Source: Silvimonas sp. JCM 19000 (lineage in GTDB: Bacteria; Pseudomonadota; Gammaproteobacteria; Burkholderiales; Chitinibacteraceae). From it: a stretch of DNA of 7,456 nt. Shown here one piece after another: positions 1-6,948 of this stretch. Made by a program: the position numbers and the translations under genes. The notes under the pieces are model-generated. The model was given only the letters and a program-made list of their open reading frames with translations. It did not search any database and was not told the origin of the DNA. Location of the stretch: assembly GCA_001313065.1 (NCBI GenBank), contig BBFD01000203.1, forward strand, positions 1 to 7,456, given 5' to 3'. Every line of letters begins with the position of its first letter. The stretch's first letter is position 1.

Positions 1-157
1 GCCGCCGGTAACAGCGGCCTTGAAGCGCCAGCGCACGCCCCCACGTGAGGGGCGTATGCGATGGCGTTCACAGCCGGCGCGTATGGCGTCAGCACATCAG
101 ACGGCGGGCGTTAACAAGGCAAGCACATCGGGCGATCAGCGCCCTGGAGGTAACACG
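1..157. other. leader region upstream of the TPR-like gene
   Basis: No gene can be firmly supported here. The first frame is open from the window edge to a TGA at 46-48 (16 codons including the stop), which might be the tail of a gene entering from the left, but so short a stretch could be chance. The region holds a perfect inverted repeat at 35-55, listed separately, and ends in a good ribosome binding site (GGAGG at 146-150) for the gene starting at 158. I looked for a sigma-70 promoter and found no convincing -35/-10 pair. Confidence 0.4.
35..55. promoter_or_regulatory. perfect 7-bp inverted repeat around CACGTG
   Basis: The arms ACGCCCC (35-41) and GGGGCGT (49-55) are perfect reverse complements around a 7-base centre that contains the self-complementary CACGTG. 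No T-tract follows on either strand, so it is not a classic intrinsic terminator. It lies about 100 bases before the start at 158. It could be an operator or a hairpin ending the transcript of a gene to the left. The pairing is directly visible; the role is a guess. Confidence 0.35.
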
Positions 158-1083
158 ATGCGTTGGATGAACAGTGTGTTGTTTGCGGTGATGGCGACGG
201 TGGCCACGCTGGCGTTGGCATTACCGACGCAAAAAAAAGACGTGCAGGCCGCGGTGCAGCAAGGCAACTACACCCAGGCCCAGCAATTGATGCAGCAAGT
301 GGTTGCGGCCAAGCCAGGCAGCGCCAAAGCGCATTACATCTATGCCGAAATCCTGGCGCATAACGGTCAGTTTGAAGACGCAACGGCGCAAGCGTTACAG
401 GCCAAACAGCTCGATCCCAAAATCACCTTTACCGATCCGCAGAAGTTTCGCCATTTTGAAGCGCTGCTGCTGAACTCGACGCAAAAAAAAGCGCCGACCG
501 CGCCCGCGGCCAACCGCGCGCCGCAAAGCACCATCGTCAACGCCCCTGCGGCCCCGGCGCCACAAGCGTATACAGCACCGGCTGAGCCGCAGGAAAAAAA
601 ATAGCGGCCTCAGCTGGGCCGCCATCGGCTGATCGTGATTGCTGCCATCGCCATCTTCATGATGGTGCGACGTCGGCGCCAGGCTGCGGTGGTTTATCCG
701 GCAGGCGGCTATGGCCCGGCTGGCAACTATGGCGCCAACGGCTACGGGCCGACCGGCAACGGCGGTGGATATGCGCCGGCCCCACCGTGGTCAATCAGGG
801 TGGTAGCGGCCTCGGCACCGGTATCGCAGCAGGCGTGGGCGGCTTTGCCGCTGGCATGTTGGCGGAAGAACTGCTAAGCCGTCATAACGGCGGCGGCGAG
901 CGCATCGTCGAAAACAACACCTACATCACCGAGAACAACCCCGCGCCTGGCGCTTATGGCAGCGATGCCGACCAGCAACTGCGCAATGACCAGATCGACT
1001 TCGGGAATGGCAGCGACTGGGACAGCGGTGGCGGCGACAGCGGGGGTGGTTTTGATAGCGGCAGTAGCGACGACAACTGGTAA
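158..1083 (+). CDS. exported TPR-like membrane protein with Gly-rich tail (apparent frameshifts)
   Basis: ATG 158 is chosen over upstream in-frame starts because GGAGG (146-150) lies 7 bases before it and a signal peptide follows at once (hydrophobic to about residue 22, ending ALALA). The frame is interrupted by TAG at 602-604, but the protein resumes: a membrane segment ending MMVRRRR, then a Gly/Tyr/Asn-rich stretch, and from 787 a Gly-rich hydrophobic segment and a tail rich in Gly, Ser and Asp ending DDNW. Three single-base corrections (one A fewer in 594-601, one C more near 629, one C more in 780-783) give one continuous 308-residue protein. In that version residues 25-87 form about two helical TPR-like repeats, 107-147 are a Pro/Ala linker, 153-170 span the membrane before Arg171-Arg174, and 217-240 are the Gly-rich hydrophobic segment. 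The TPR-like part is probably periplasmic, perhaps a protein-protein contact module. Function unknown. The low-complexity tail makes family assignment uncertain. Confidence 0.6.
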
Positions 1084-1122
1084 GCCGCCCTCATCTTCTG
1101 ATCATCGCGGGAGCAAAACGGC

Positions 1123-1593
1123 ATGCGCACACAGCAACAGTGGTTTGATGGCTATAGCGCAGTGCATCAGCACCCGCGCAATGTGGCTTTGCATTGGTTG
1201 TGCGTGCCGTTGATTTTATGGAGTGCGGTGACCTGGCTAACCCTGGCACCGCTGGCGGTATTGGCGACGGCCGTGGTTCTGGCCGTCGCTTTTTATTGCA
1301 CGCTGTCAGCGCCCATTGCCAGCAGCATGCTGGCGTGGCTACTCGCCAATATTGCGCTCAGCCACATGCTGATTACGGCACAAGGCGCGCGCCGCGCCGC
1401 GGTCATTGCGCTGGTGGTGTTTGTTATTGCGTGGGTCGGGCAGTTTATCGGCCATGCCATCGAGGGCCGCAAGCCTCGTTTTTTGACTGATCTGGCGTAT
1501 TTGCTGGTGGGTCCGGCGTGGCTGATGCACAAGCTGCTGCGTCGCAGCGGGCTTTATCACAAAGACACCGCCGTCGACGAAGTCACGCCCTAG
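1123..1593 (+). CDS. Mpo1-like (DUF962 / YGL010w-type) membrane protein
   Basis: This is an intact 156-residue protein with four to five hydrophobic segments (about 22-42, 44-62, 66-86, 92-110 and 122-138). The N-terminal pattern Tyr11, His15, Asn20, His24 followed by a Val-Pro, and the later QFIGH (His111) with Glu114 and Arg-Lys-Pro, match what I recall of the DUF962/Mpo1-like family. The yeast member Mpo1 is an iron-dependent dioxygenase in alpha-oxidation of 2-hydroxy fatty acids; the conserved histidines are its proposed metal ligands. Whether the bacterial protein does the same reaction is not known from the sequence. GGGAG at 1109-1113, 9 bases before ATG, supports the start. It lies 39 bases after the TPR-like gene, so cotranscription is plausible. 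It converges on the aldolase gene with only six bases between the two stop codons. Family call fairly sure; biochemical role inferred. Confidence 0.85.
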   Translation: MRTQQQWFDGYSAVHQHPRNVALHWLCVPLILWSAVTWLTLAPLAVLATAVVLAVAFYCTLSAPIASSMLAWLLANIALSHMLITAQGARRAAVIALVVFVIAWVGQFIGHAIEGRKPRFLTDLAYLLVGPAWLMHKLLRRSGLYHKDTAVDEVTP

Positions 1594-1599
1594 CCGCGG

Positions 1600-2636
1600 T
1601 TACTGCCGGGCCAGCGCGCTGCGCAAGGCGGCGGCAACTTGCTGCACTTGCTCCGCCCCCACTTGCCAATGCGTAACCAGACGCATCAAGCCAGCATCGG
1701 GCGGATTCGCTTTGACGCCGTGTTCAGCCATGGCCTCAACCAGGGCGGCGCCGTCGACTTCATGCGCAAAGCGGAAAAAAACACCATATTGATATCCAGC
1801 GCTTGTTGATCCACCAGCACACCCGGAATCTCGGCCACCAGCCGCGCCAGCAATTGCGCGTTGTGGTGGTCATCGATCAGCCGTGCGCTCATTTCGTTGA
1901 GTGCCAGCAGCCCCGGCGCCGCCAGCACACCCACCTGGCGCAGGCCGCCGCCCATTAATTTGCGCTTTTTTTTGCGGGCGATCTCGATAAATTCGCGGCT
2001 GCCTACCAGCATCGAACCAATCGGCGCAGCCAGCCCTTTGCTCAGGCAGAACATGGCGCTGTCGGCGTACTGGGCAATTTCACGCGCTGGCACTTGCAAA
2101 TGCGCGGCGGCATTAAAGATGCGGGCACCGTCCAGATGCACCGGCAGGCCCGCCTCCTGGGCGGTCTGCCACACGGCCTGCATTGCGTCGAGGCCCACAA
2201 CGTGGCCGCTGGAGTACGCGTTCTCCACGCAGATCAGCGCGGTGCGCGGCAGATGGATATCACCGGACGGCCGAATGCGCGCTTTGATCGCCGCCGGTGT
2301 CAGTACGCCTTTGGGAGCGGGAATCGGGCGCAGATTTACGCCAGCGATCACCGCCGCAGCGCCGACTTCGTGCCAGACAATGTGGCTGTCTTCGCCCGCG
2401 ATGACTTCATCGCCCTGCTGACAATGCGTAAACAACGCCAACTGGTTGCCAAAGGTGCCGGACGGCACAAACAGCGCCGCTTCTTTGCCCAGACGTTCGG
2501 CCGAGGCACGTTCGAGTTCTGCGGTGGTCGGGTCATCGCCATACACATCGTCGCCCACTTCGGCCGCTTGCATAACGGCACGCATGGCCGGGGTGGGATG
2601 GGTAACGGTATCGCTGCGGACGTCGATCCAGGACAT
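1600..2636 (-). CDS. ltaE: low-specificity L-threonine aldolase (one apparent frameshift)
   Basis: This is a PLP enzyme that splits L-threonine and L-allo-threonine to glycine and acetaldehyde in the cytoplasm. Family signatures are the start DVRSDTVTHPTPAM, the active-site aspartate region HLDGAR (167-172), the Schiff-base lysine in CLSKG (Lys200) and the loop GGGLRQ. The start at 2636 has GGAG (complement of 2645-2648) eight bases upstream. After NMVFF the frame breaks in an A7 run on the + strand (1775-1781). The other frame continues with RFAHEVDGAAL and the typical C-terminal MRLVTHW, ending at the TAA complementary to 1600-1602. Two bases fewer or one more in that run gives 344 or 345 residues, normal for the family. 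The in-frame run at 1966-1973 encodes ARKKKRK, one Lys more than I recall in homologues. It lies 70 bases after the glycosyltransferase gene and probably shares its transcript. Function is nearly certain; the break is most likely a sequence error. Confidence 0.92.
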
Positions 2637-2706
2637 AGGGTTTGCTCCGTGTGGGTATCGCTGCGCAGTTTACCTGCGTTGCCGCACGGATGTGGACTGC
2701 CGCGCG

Positions 2707-3688
2707 CTATGCCGTGTGTAACTGCCGCAGCAAGGCAGCGACCACATCAGCCTCAGGAATATGATTGACACCGCGTTCGTCGCGCAGGCACACGGCGCGT
2801 TCGCTCATGGGCGCCCATTCGGTCACCAGCGTGCTGCCAAACACCACCACCTGCGGAATATCCAGCGCCGCAGCCATATGCATGATGCCGCCATCGCCAA
2901 CCAGCACCAGATCCATATCACTGAGTGCGGCCATGAATTCACCCAGCGACGGCGTATCCAGCACCTCGGCGGGCACCGGCATGGCTGCGGCCAGATCAGC
3001 CGCCTTGGGTCGGTCATTACCCAGCCAGCAAACATGCACCTGCAGCGGCACCTGCTCGGCCAAGGTGCCGATGATGTTAATCAGTCGCGCGGTATCAAGG
3101 CGGGCATCGGCGCGGTTATTGGTGGCGGAAATCAGCAAGCGCACGGGCTCATCGGCGCGGCGCGGCTGGGTGCGGGTCAGCGGGCCAGGTGGCACCCGGA
3201 ACACCCGGCGCACATCGTCAAAGCGTGGAAAACGGCTGGCATCGACGACGGCATTCGGCTCAAACACCCGCAGGATGTATTGGGCGTGGCGCATCTGCCG
3301 CATTGCCGGAATATCAAATTGCACCGGCTGGCTGACCAGGCGGCCATGCCAGTTGTCTTCAACATAAGCAATGGTGGGCGCGCCCAGCACCCCAAACAGG
3401 ATGTGATCCACCTTGCGCGGCTCCAGCCCGCACACCACCAGATCAAATTGCTTGCGATAGCCCCAGCCATACCGCAGCACGGCCAGATATTTTTTTCTTG
3501 CCGACAAAATCCGGCATCACCACCACGTGGTCGCACAAATGCAGCAGGTACGGTGCCAGCTCACGATTGCGCCACGCCAGGAACGCAGTAATTTCGGCCT
3601 GCGGATAGCGCTTGCGCACGGCGGCGAACAAGGGCCAGTTGCAGATCAGCGTTCCGATGTGGGTGTGGCTAAAGATTGCGATTTTCAT
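2707..3688 (-). CDS. GT9 heptosyltransferase-like glycosyltransferase (one apparent frameshift)
   Basis: Two overlapping reading frames make one protein once a single base is removed from the T7 run at 3490-3496. The N-terminal frame reads MKIAIFSHTHIGT to VGKKK and the second continues KKYLAVLRYGWG, giving 326 residues. The N-terminus has the GT-B opening of heptosyltransferases (beta strand, His-Ile-Gly turn, then a helix beginning WPLFAAVRKRYP). The C-terminal half holds the GT9 signature, GDGGIMHMAAAL (264-275) followed by VVFGST and WAP, where the Asp and His lie in the sugar-nucleotide pocket. The family transfers heptose or related sugars to lipopolysaccharide core or other glycans at the cytoplasmic face of the inner membrane. 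The acceptor and sugar cannot be told, and no other LPS genes lie nearby, so the symbol is left empty. ATG 3688 has only a weak ribosome binding site. No promoter could be firmly placed in 3689-3824. Confidence 0.82.
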
Positions 3689-3883
3689 GCGCGGCGGAAT
3701 TTCGATCGGTGAAAGTTACGGAGGCGGCAAATCTTAGCATTTGCGCCCCGCAAAATTCTCAGAACCTATGTATCCGCCTTACAACTTGCAAAGAATTCAC
3801 ACACGCGCCGCGCCAGAACGCACGAAGGCCCGCAAATTCAATACCTTGCGGGCCTTGGCTTTGGTACTCAGGCTGTGGCTGTC
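3689..3883. other. intergenic region between glycosyltransferase and nagD
   Basis: This 195-base stretch has no plausible gene. Next to the nagD stop it holds a strong hairpin (3825-3856). The rest is the expected upstream region of the glycosyltransferase gene. Read on the - strand, a TAAGAT about 45 bases before the start could be a -10 box, but no good -35 box is spaced correctly, so I do not annotate a promoter. Confidence 0.5.
3825..3856 (-). terminator. hairpin terminator after nagD
   Basis: The arms AAGGCCCGCAA (3825-3835) and TTGCGGGCCTT (3846-3856) pair perfectly over 11 bp with a 10-base loop. The hairpin starts 27 bases past the nagD stop on the - strand. The T-run after the stem is very short, so release would be weak by the classic model, but stem strength and position argue for a terminator separating nagD from the glycosyltransferase gene. 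Confidence 0.7.
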
Positions 3884-4657
3884 TTACAACGCGTTCAGAT
3901 CAATCTCGCCCACGTGGTTGAATACATGGTCCGGCTTATACGGAAAATGCTCGATCGATTCGCGCGTACTCACGCCCGACAGCACCAGCGCGGTGGTCAT
4001 GCCGGCTTCCATGCCGCCAACAATATCGGTGTCCATGCGGTCGCCCACCATCACCGCGTTGTCCGGATGCACGCCCAGTTTGCGCGTGGCCAGCGTCATC
4101 ATCAGCGCGTTGGGTTTGCCCACGATATACGGCTTTTTTTGCCGGTGGCAGCGGCAATGGCGGCCAGGATGGTGCCGGCAGCGGGTTCGTTGCCGCCTTC
4201 GACCGGATCGATCATGTCCGGGTTGGTGCCGATAAATTTGGCACCGCCGTCAATCAGGCGCACGGCTTTTTTTCATTTGCTCAAAGGTGAAACTGGTGCT
4301 CTTGGCCACCACCACATAGTCCGGGTTCGATTCCGAAATCGAATAGCCCACGTTGTAGAGCTCGTTGATCAGACCACCGCCCCCAACCACATACACGGTG
4401 GCGCGTTCCTTTTGATTTTTTAAGGAACATCGCCGTGGCCATGGCGCTGGTAATAAAGTTGTCTTCGGTCAAACCTTGATGCCCAGATGCTCCAGCTTGA
4501 GTTTCAGATCGAGCGGCGTTTGTTCGGCATTGTTGGTCAGAAACAGAAACGGGGCGTCGGCCGCCAGCAGGCGATCGACAAATTCGGTGGCGCCCGGGAT
4601 CAATTGCTTGCCCCGATAAATCACGCCGTCCATATCTGAAATGATGCTTTTAGTCAT
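3884..4657 (-). CDS. nagD: NagD/UmpH-type HAD-IIA phosphatase (four apparent frameshifts)
   Basis: The pieces in different frames assemble into one NagD-like protein of about 256 residues (E. coli NagD has 250). In order: HAD motif I with SDMDGVIYRG (Asp8, Asp10), motif II LTNN (Thr41), TSAMATAMFLK, YVVGGGGLINELY, NPDYVVVAKS, FIGTNPDM, motif III around VGKPN, motif IV VGDRMDTDIVGG, then VLSGVST and the ending EIDLNAL. The breaks are a missing C at 4474-4475, one extra base in 4416-4421 or the adjacent T4 run 4410-4413, one extra T in 4267-4273, and two extra (or one missing) T in 4134-4140. The E. coli enzyme is a cytoplasmic nucleotide phosphatase, best on UMP, acting in pyrimidine overflow control. 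No nag genes for amino-sugar use are nearby. ATG 4657 has GGAA five bases upstream. All motifs survive, which argues against genuine decay. If the breaks are real the gene is dead. Confidence 0.85.
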
Positions 4658-4781
4658 GGTCTTTCCGTTCAGAGATACAGGCAGGATGCGGGCCAGGCCC
4701 GGATTGCAGACAGCATGACGTGAAAGCGTGGGCATCTGCAAGCGGCTCGCAGCTTTGCCGCCACACTGGCATGATGCGCGC
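4658..4781. promoter_or_regulatory. divergent intergenic region between nagD and srkA
   Basis: Both flanking genes read outward, so these 124 bases should carry promoters for each. A 13-base palindrome at 4689-4701 (arms CGGGCC and GGCCCG around one A) lies near the nagD side and could be an operator. I cannot point to consensus -35/-10 boxes with confidence. The presence of promoters is inferred from gene orientation only. Confidence 0.4.
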
Positions 4782-5789
4782 ATGACTCAAGAAACTCCGG
4801 CAACACCGCTTCCCCCCTTCAGCGGCCTGACCCCCGATTGCGTACTCGACGCCATCGAAGCCATCGGTCTGGCCGTGGATGGCCGTCAGCTCGCGCTCAA
4901 CAGTTTTGAGAATCGGGTTTATCAGATCGGAATCGACGACGGTCCGATGGTGGTCGCCAAGTTCTATCGCCCGGCCCGCTGGAGCGACGCCGCCATACTC
5001 GAAGAACACGCCTACAGCGCAGAACTGGCGGCGGCCGAAATCCCCGTAGTAGCGCCCATGCATATCAACGGGCGCACGCTGCATGAGCACGCTGGCTATC
5101 GCTTTGCCGTGTTTGCACGCCGCGGCGGCCGCGCGCCCGAGCTGGACGACTTTGAAGTACTGGAATGGCTGGGGCGCTTTATGGGCCGCATCCATGCCAT
5201 CGGCCAGCTCAAACCGTTTGCCGCGCGCCCGGCGATCAATCCGGAAACCTTTGGCACGGCGCCGCGCAATTGGTTATTGCAAAACAACTTTATTCCGCCC
5301 GATTTGTTAGCCGCGTGGGAAAGTGTCAGCGCCCAGGCGCTGGAAGGCGTGCAGCGTTGTTTTGAGCGTGCCGGTGACGTCAGCGCCATCCGGCTGCACG
5401 GCGATTGCCACGCTGGCAACGTGCTGTGGACGCCCGATGGTCCGCATTTTGTCGACTTTGACGACTGCCGCAGTGGCCCCGCCCTGCAGGATTTGTGGAT
5501 GATGCTGTCAGGCGAACGCCAGGATATGGCCTTGCAACTGGATGCCGTGCTGGAAGGCTACGAATCGTTCTGCGATTTCAACCCGCGCGAATTACATCTG
5601 CTCGAAGCCTTGCGCACCTTGCGCCTGATTCATTACAGCGCGTGGCTGGCGCAACGCTGGCAAGACCCGGCCTTTCCGGCGGCGTTTCCCTGGTTTAATT
5701 CGCAGCGTTACTGGCAAGACCGCGTGCTGGAATTACGCGAACAAATCGCCCTGATGGATGAGCCGCCGCTGGCGCGTCCCGGTTATTAA
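4782..5789 (+). CDS. srkA: stress response kinase A (SrkA/YihE/RdoA family)
   Basis: This intact 335-residue protein closely matches E. coli SrkA (328 residues) along its length. SrkA is a cytoplasmic Ser/Thr protein kinase with a fold like choline and aminoglycoside kinases. It counteracts MazEF-type and oxidative-stress-driven death and is linked to the Cpx envelope response in E. coli. Visible features: NSFENRVYQ (40-48), an ATP-site lysine in VVAKFYRP (Lys60), ILEEH (Glu75), the catalytic loop LHGDCHAGN with Asp208 and Asn213, the metal-binding FVDFDD (Asp225), LQDLWM, and the C-terminal SAWLAQRW and EPPL that recur in homologues. ATG 4782 is chosen because it gives the family length; an in-frame GTG at 4728 would add 18 residues of unlikely sequence. 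No strong ribosome binding site precedes it. Unlike E. coli, dsbA does not follow; a TIGR03790-family gene does, after 32 bases, so the two may be cotranscribed. Confidence 0.95.
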   Translation: MTQETPATPLPPFSGLTPDCVLDAIEAIGLAVDGRQLALNSFENRVYQIGIDDGPMVVAKFYRPARWSDAAILEEHAYSAELAAAEIPVVAPMHINGRTLHEHAGYRFAVFARRGGRAPELDDFEVLEWLGRFMGRIHAIGQLKPFAARPAINPETFGTAPRNWLLQNNFIPPDLLAAWESVSAQALEGVQRCFERAGDVSAIRLHGDCHAGNVLWTPDGPHFVDFDDCRSGPALQDLWMMLSGERQDMALQLDAVLEGYESFCDFNPRELHLLEALRTLRLIHYSAWLAQRWQDPAFPAAFPWFNSQRYWQDRVLELREQIALMDEPPLARPGY

Positions 5790-5821
5790 TATTGCCCTTC
5801 AAATAACATCGACAAAGACCG

Positions 5822-6844
5822 ATGCGCAAACTACTCGCCTTGCTGCTGTTGATTAGTACGCCCGCATGGGCGGAGCCGCCCCCTTATCGGCTGGGTGCCG
5901 ATGACCTGGCGGTGGTGATTAATCGCAATGACCCGTACTCGCAAGAAATCGGCGCCTATTACGCCAAAGCGCATGAGATCCCGCCGGAAAACGTGATCGA
6001 AATCGATCTGCCGGTCAAAGCCGAGATCAGCGCGGCCGAACTGGAAAAAAAAGCGCGCACGCAGCTGAACAACCGGCTGGGCCACAATATCGAAGCGCTG
6101 GCGCTGGCGTGGACGCAACCGTGGCGCGTGTCCTGCCAGTCCATTACCTCGGCATTCACACTGGGACTGGCGCCGAACGTCTGCCAGAACAGTTGCGCGC
6201 CCACGCCACCATCGCCCTATTTCAACAGCCCCAGCGTGCGGCCGTGGCAAGAAGTCGGCTTGCGTCCGAGCATGTTGCTGGCCGCCGACAATATCGCCCA
6301 GGCGCGCGCCATGATCGACCGGGGCGTAAGCGCATGGGGCACACAACCGCGCGCCAATGCATGGTTTGTGCAGACCACGGACAAAGTGCGTAGCGTGCGC
6401 GCGGCGCTGTTTCCACGCGACCAATACGTGGGCGCGCTCAAGCTCACGGTGCATCGCCTGCAAGCCGAATCGATCCGCAATCAAAAAGACGTGATGCTGT
6501 ACGAAACCGGCCGCGTCAGTGTGGATGATCTGGACACCGTGGGCTTTCTGCCCGGCGCGCTGGCCGACCATCTGACCTCGTTCGGCGGGGTGATTACCGG
6601 CCAGAACAGCCAGATGTCCATCCTGCGCTGGATTGATGCGGGCGCCACCGCCAGCTATGGCACCGTGAGCGAACCCTGCAGCCATCCGCAGAAATTTCCG
6701 CATCCACAAGTTTTGCTGGCGCATTACGCGGCTGGGGCGACTGCGGTGGAAGCCTATTGGAAAAGCGTGGCCTGGCCCGCTCAGGGGTTGTTTGTGGGTG
6801 ATCCACTGGCCGCGCCCTACCGGCGCCTGAGCGCATTCAAATAA
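5822..6844 (+). CDS. TIGR03790 family exported protein of unknown function
   Basis: This intact 340-residue protein begins with a signal peptide (MRKLLALLLL, cleavage likely after Ala17 in AWA), so it is exported. The pattern matches the TIGR03790 family as I know it: an early LAVVINRNDPYS, then YYAKAHEIPPENVIEIDLP (46-64), a central Cys-containing part (Cys105, Cys121, Cys125), and a conserved C-terminal part with GATASYGTVSEPC (274-286), HPQKFPHPQVLL, EAYWKSVAWP (310-319) and VGDPLAAPY. No biochemical role is established to my knowledge. The four cysteines after the signal peptide (the fourth is Cys286) could form two periplasmic disulphides, which is inference. An in-frame A8 run at 6045-6052 encodes EKK without breaking the frame. 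It follows srkA by 32 bases with only a weak ribosome binding site. Family call is good; function is open. Confidence 0.83.
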   Translation: MRKLLALLLLISTPAWAEPPPYRLGADDLAVVINRNDPYSQEIGAYYAKAHEIPPENVIEIDLPVKAEISAAELEKKARTQLNNRLGHNIEALALAWTQPWRVSCQSITSAFTLGLAPNVCQNSCAPTPPSPYFNSPSVRPWQEVGLRPSMLLAADNIAQARAMIDRGVSAWGTQPRANAWFVQTTDKVRSVRAALFPRDQYVGALKLTVHRLQAESIRNQKDVMLYETGRVSVDDLDTVGFLPGALADHLTSFGGVITGQNSQMSILRWIDAGATASYGTVSEPCSHPQKFPHPQVLLAHYAAGATAVEAYWKSVAWPAQGLFVGDPLAAPYRRLSAFK

Positions 6845-6948
6845 GCCAGGCCAATGCCATCCGCATAAAAAAAATGCTTGCGGTGGGCAGGCATGCTTAT
6901 GGCATCATCGCGCACTAGACCGATCGACTACATTTTGCGAGATAGACC
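6845..6948. other. intergenic region with A8 run and imperfect nested dyad
   Basis: These 104 bases separate two + strand genes. ATGCCAT (6854-6860) is mirrored by ATGGCAT (6899-6905), and inside it CCGCA (6861-6865) pairs with TGCGG (6879-6883) around a loop holding an A8 run (6867-6874). Several foldings compete and no T-run follows, so a terminator is possible but not convincing. The transporter promoter may also lie here; I see no clear consensus boxes. Confidence 0.35.

Noticed and set aside
1..48. Possible C-terminal tail of an upstream gene ending at TGA 46-48
   Set aside because: Only 15 codons are visible, with no recognisable motif; too short to call.
97..105. TCAGACGGC, nine of ten bases of the Neisseria DNA uptake sequence (reverse orientation)
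   Set aside because: It occurs once, is imperfect, and no further copies or paired copies were seen in the window, so chance is the best explanation.
1594..1599. CCGCGG palindrome exactly filling the gap between two converging stop codons
   Set aside because: A six-base palindrome is common in GC-rich DNA and cannot form a useful terminator alone.
2761..3591. Long + strand open frame opposite the glycosyltransferase
   Set aside because: Composition is typical of antisense reading (His/Arg/Ala-rich), and the GT9 motifs on the - strand are decisive.
5831..6724. 297-codon open frame on the - strand
   Set aside because: It is the shadow of the TIGR03790 gene; the product is a His/Arg/Gln-rich sequence without domain signs.
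6854..6905. Nested dyad with A8 run as a riboswitch or small RNA
   Set aside because: Pairing is short and imperfect with competing folds, and no known RNA motif is recognisable.
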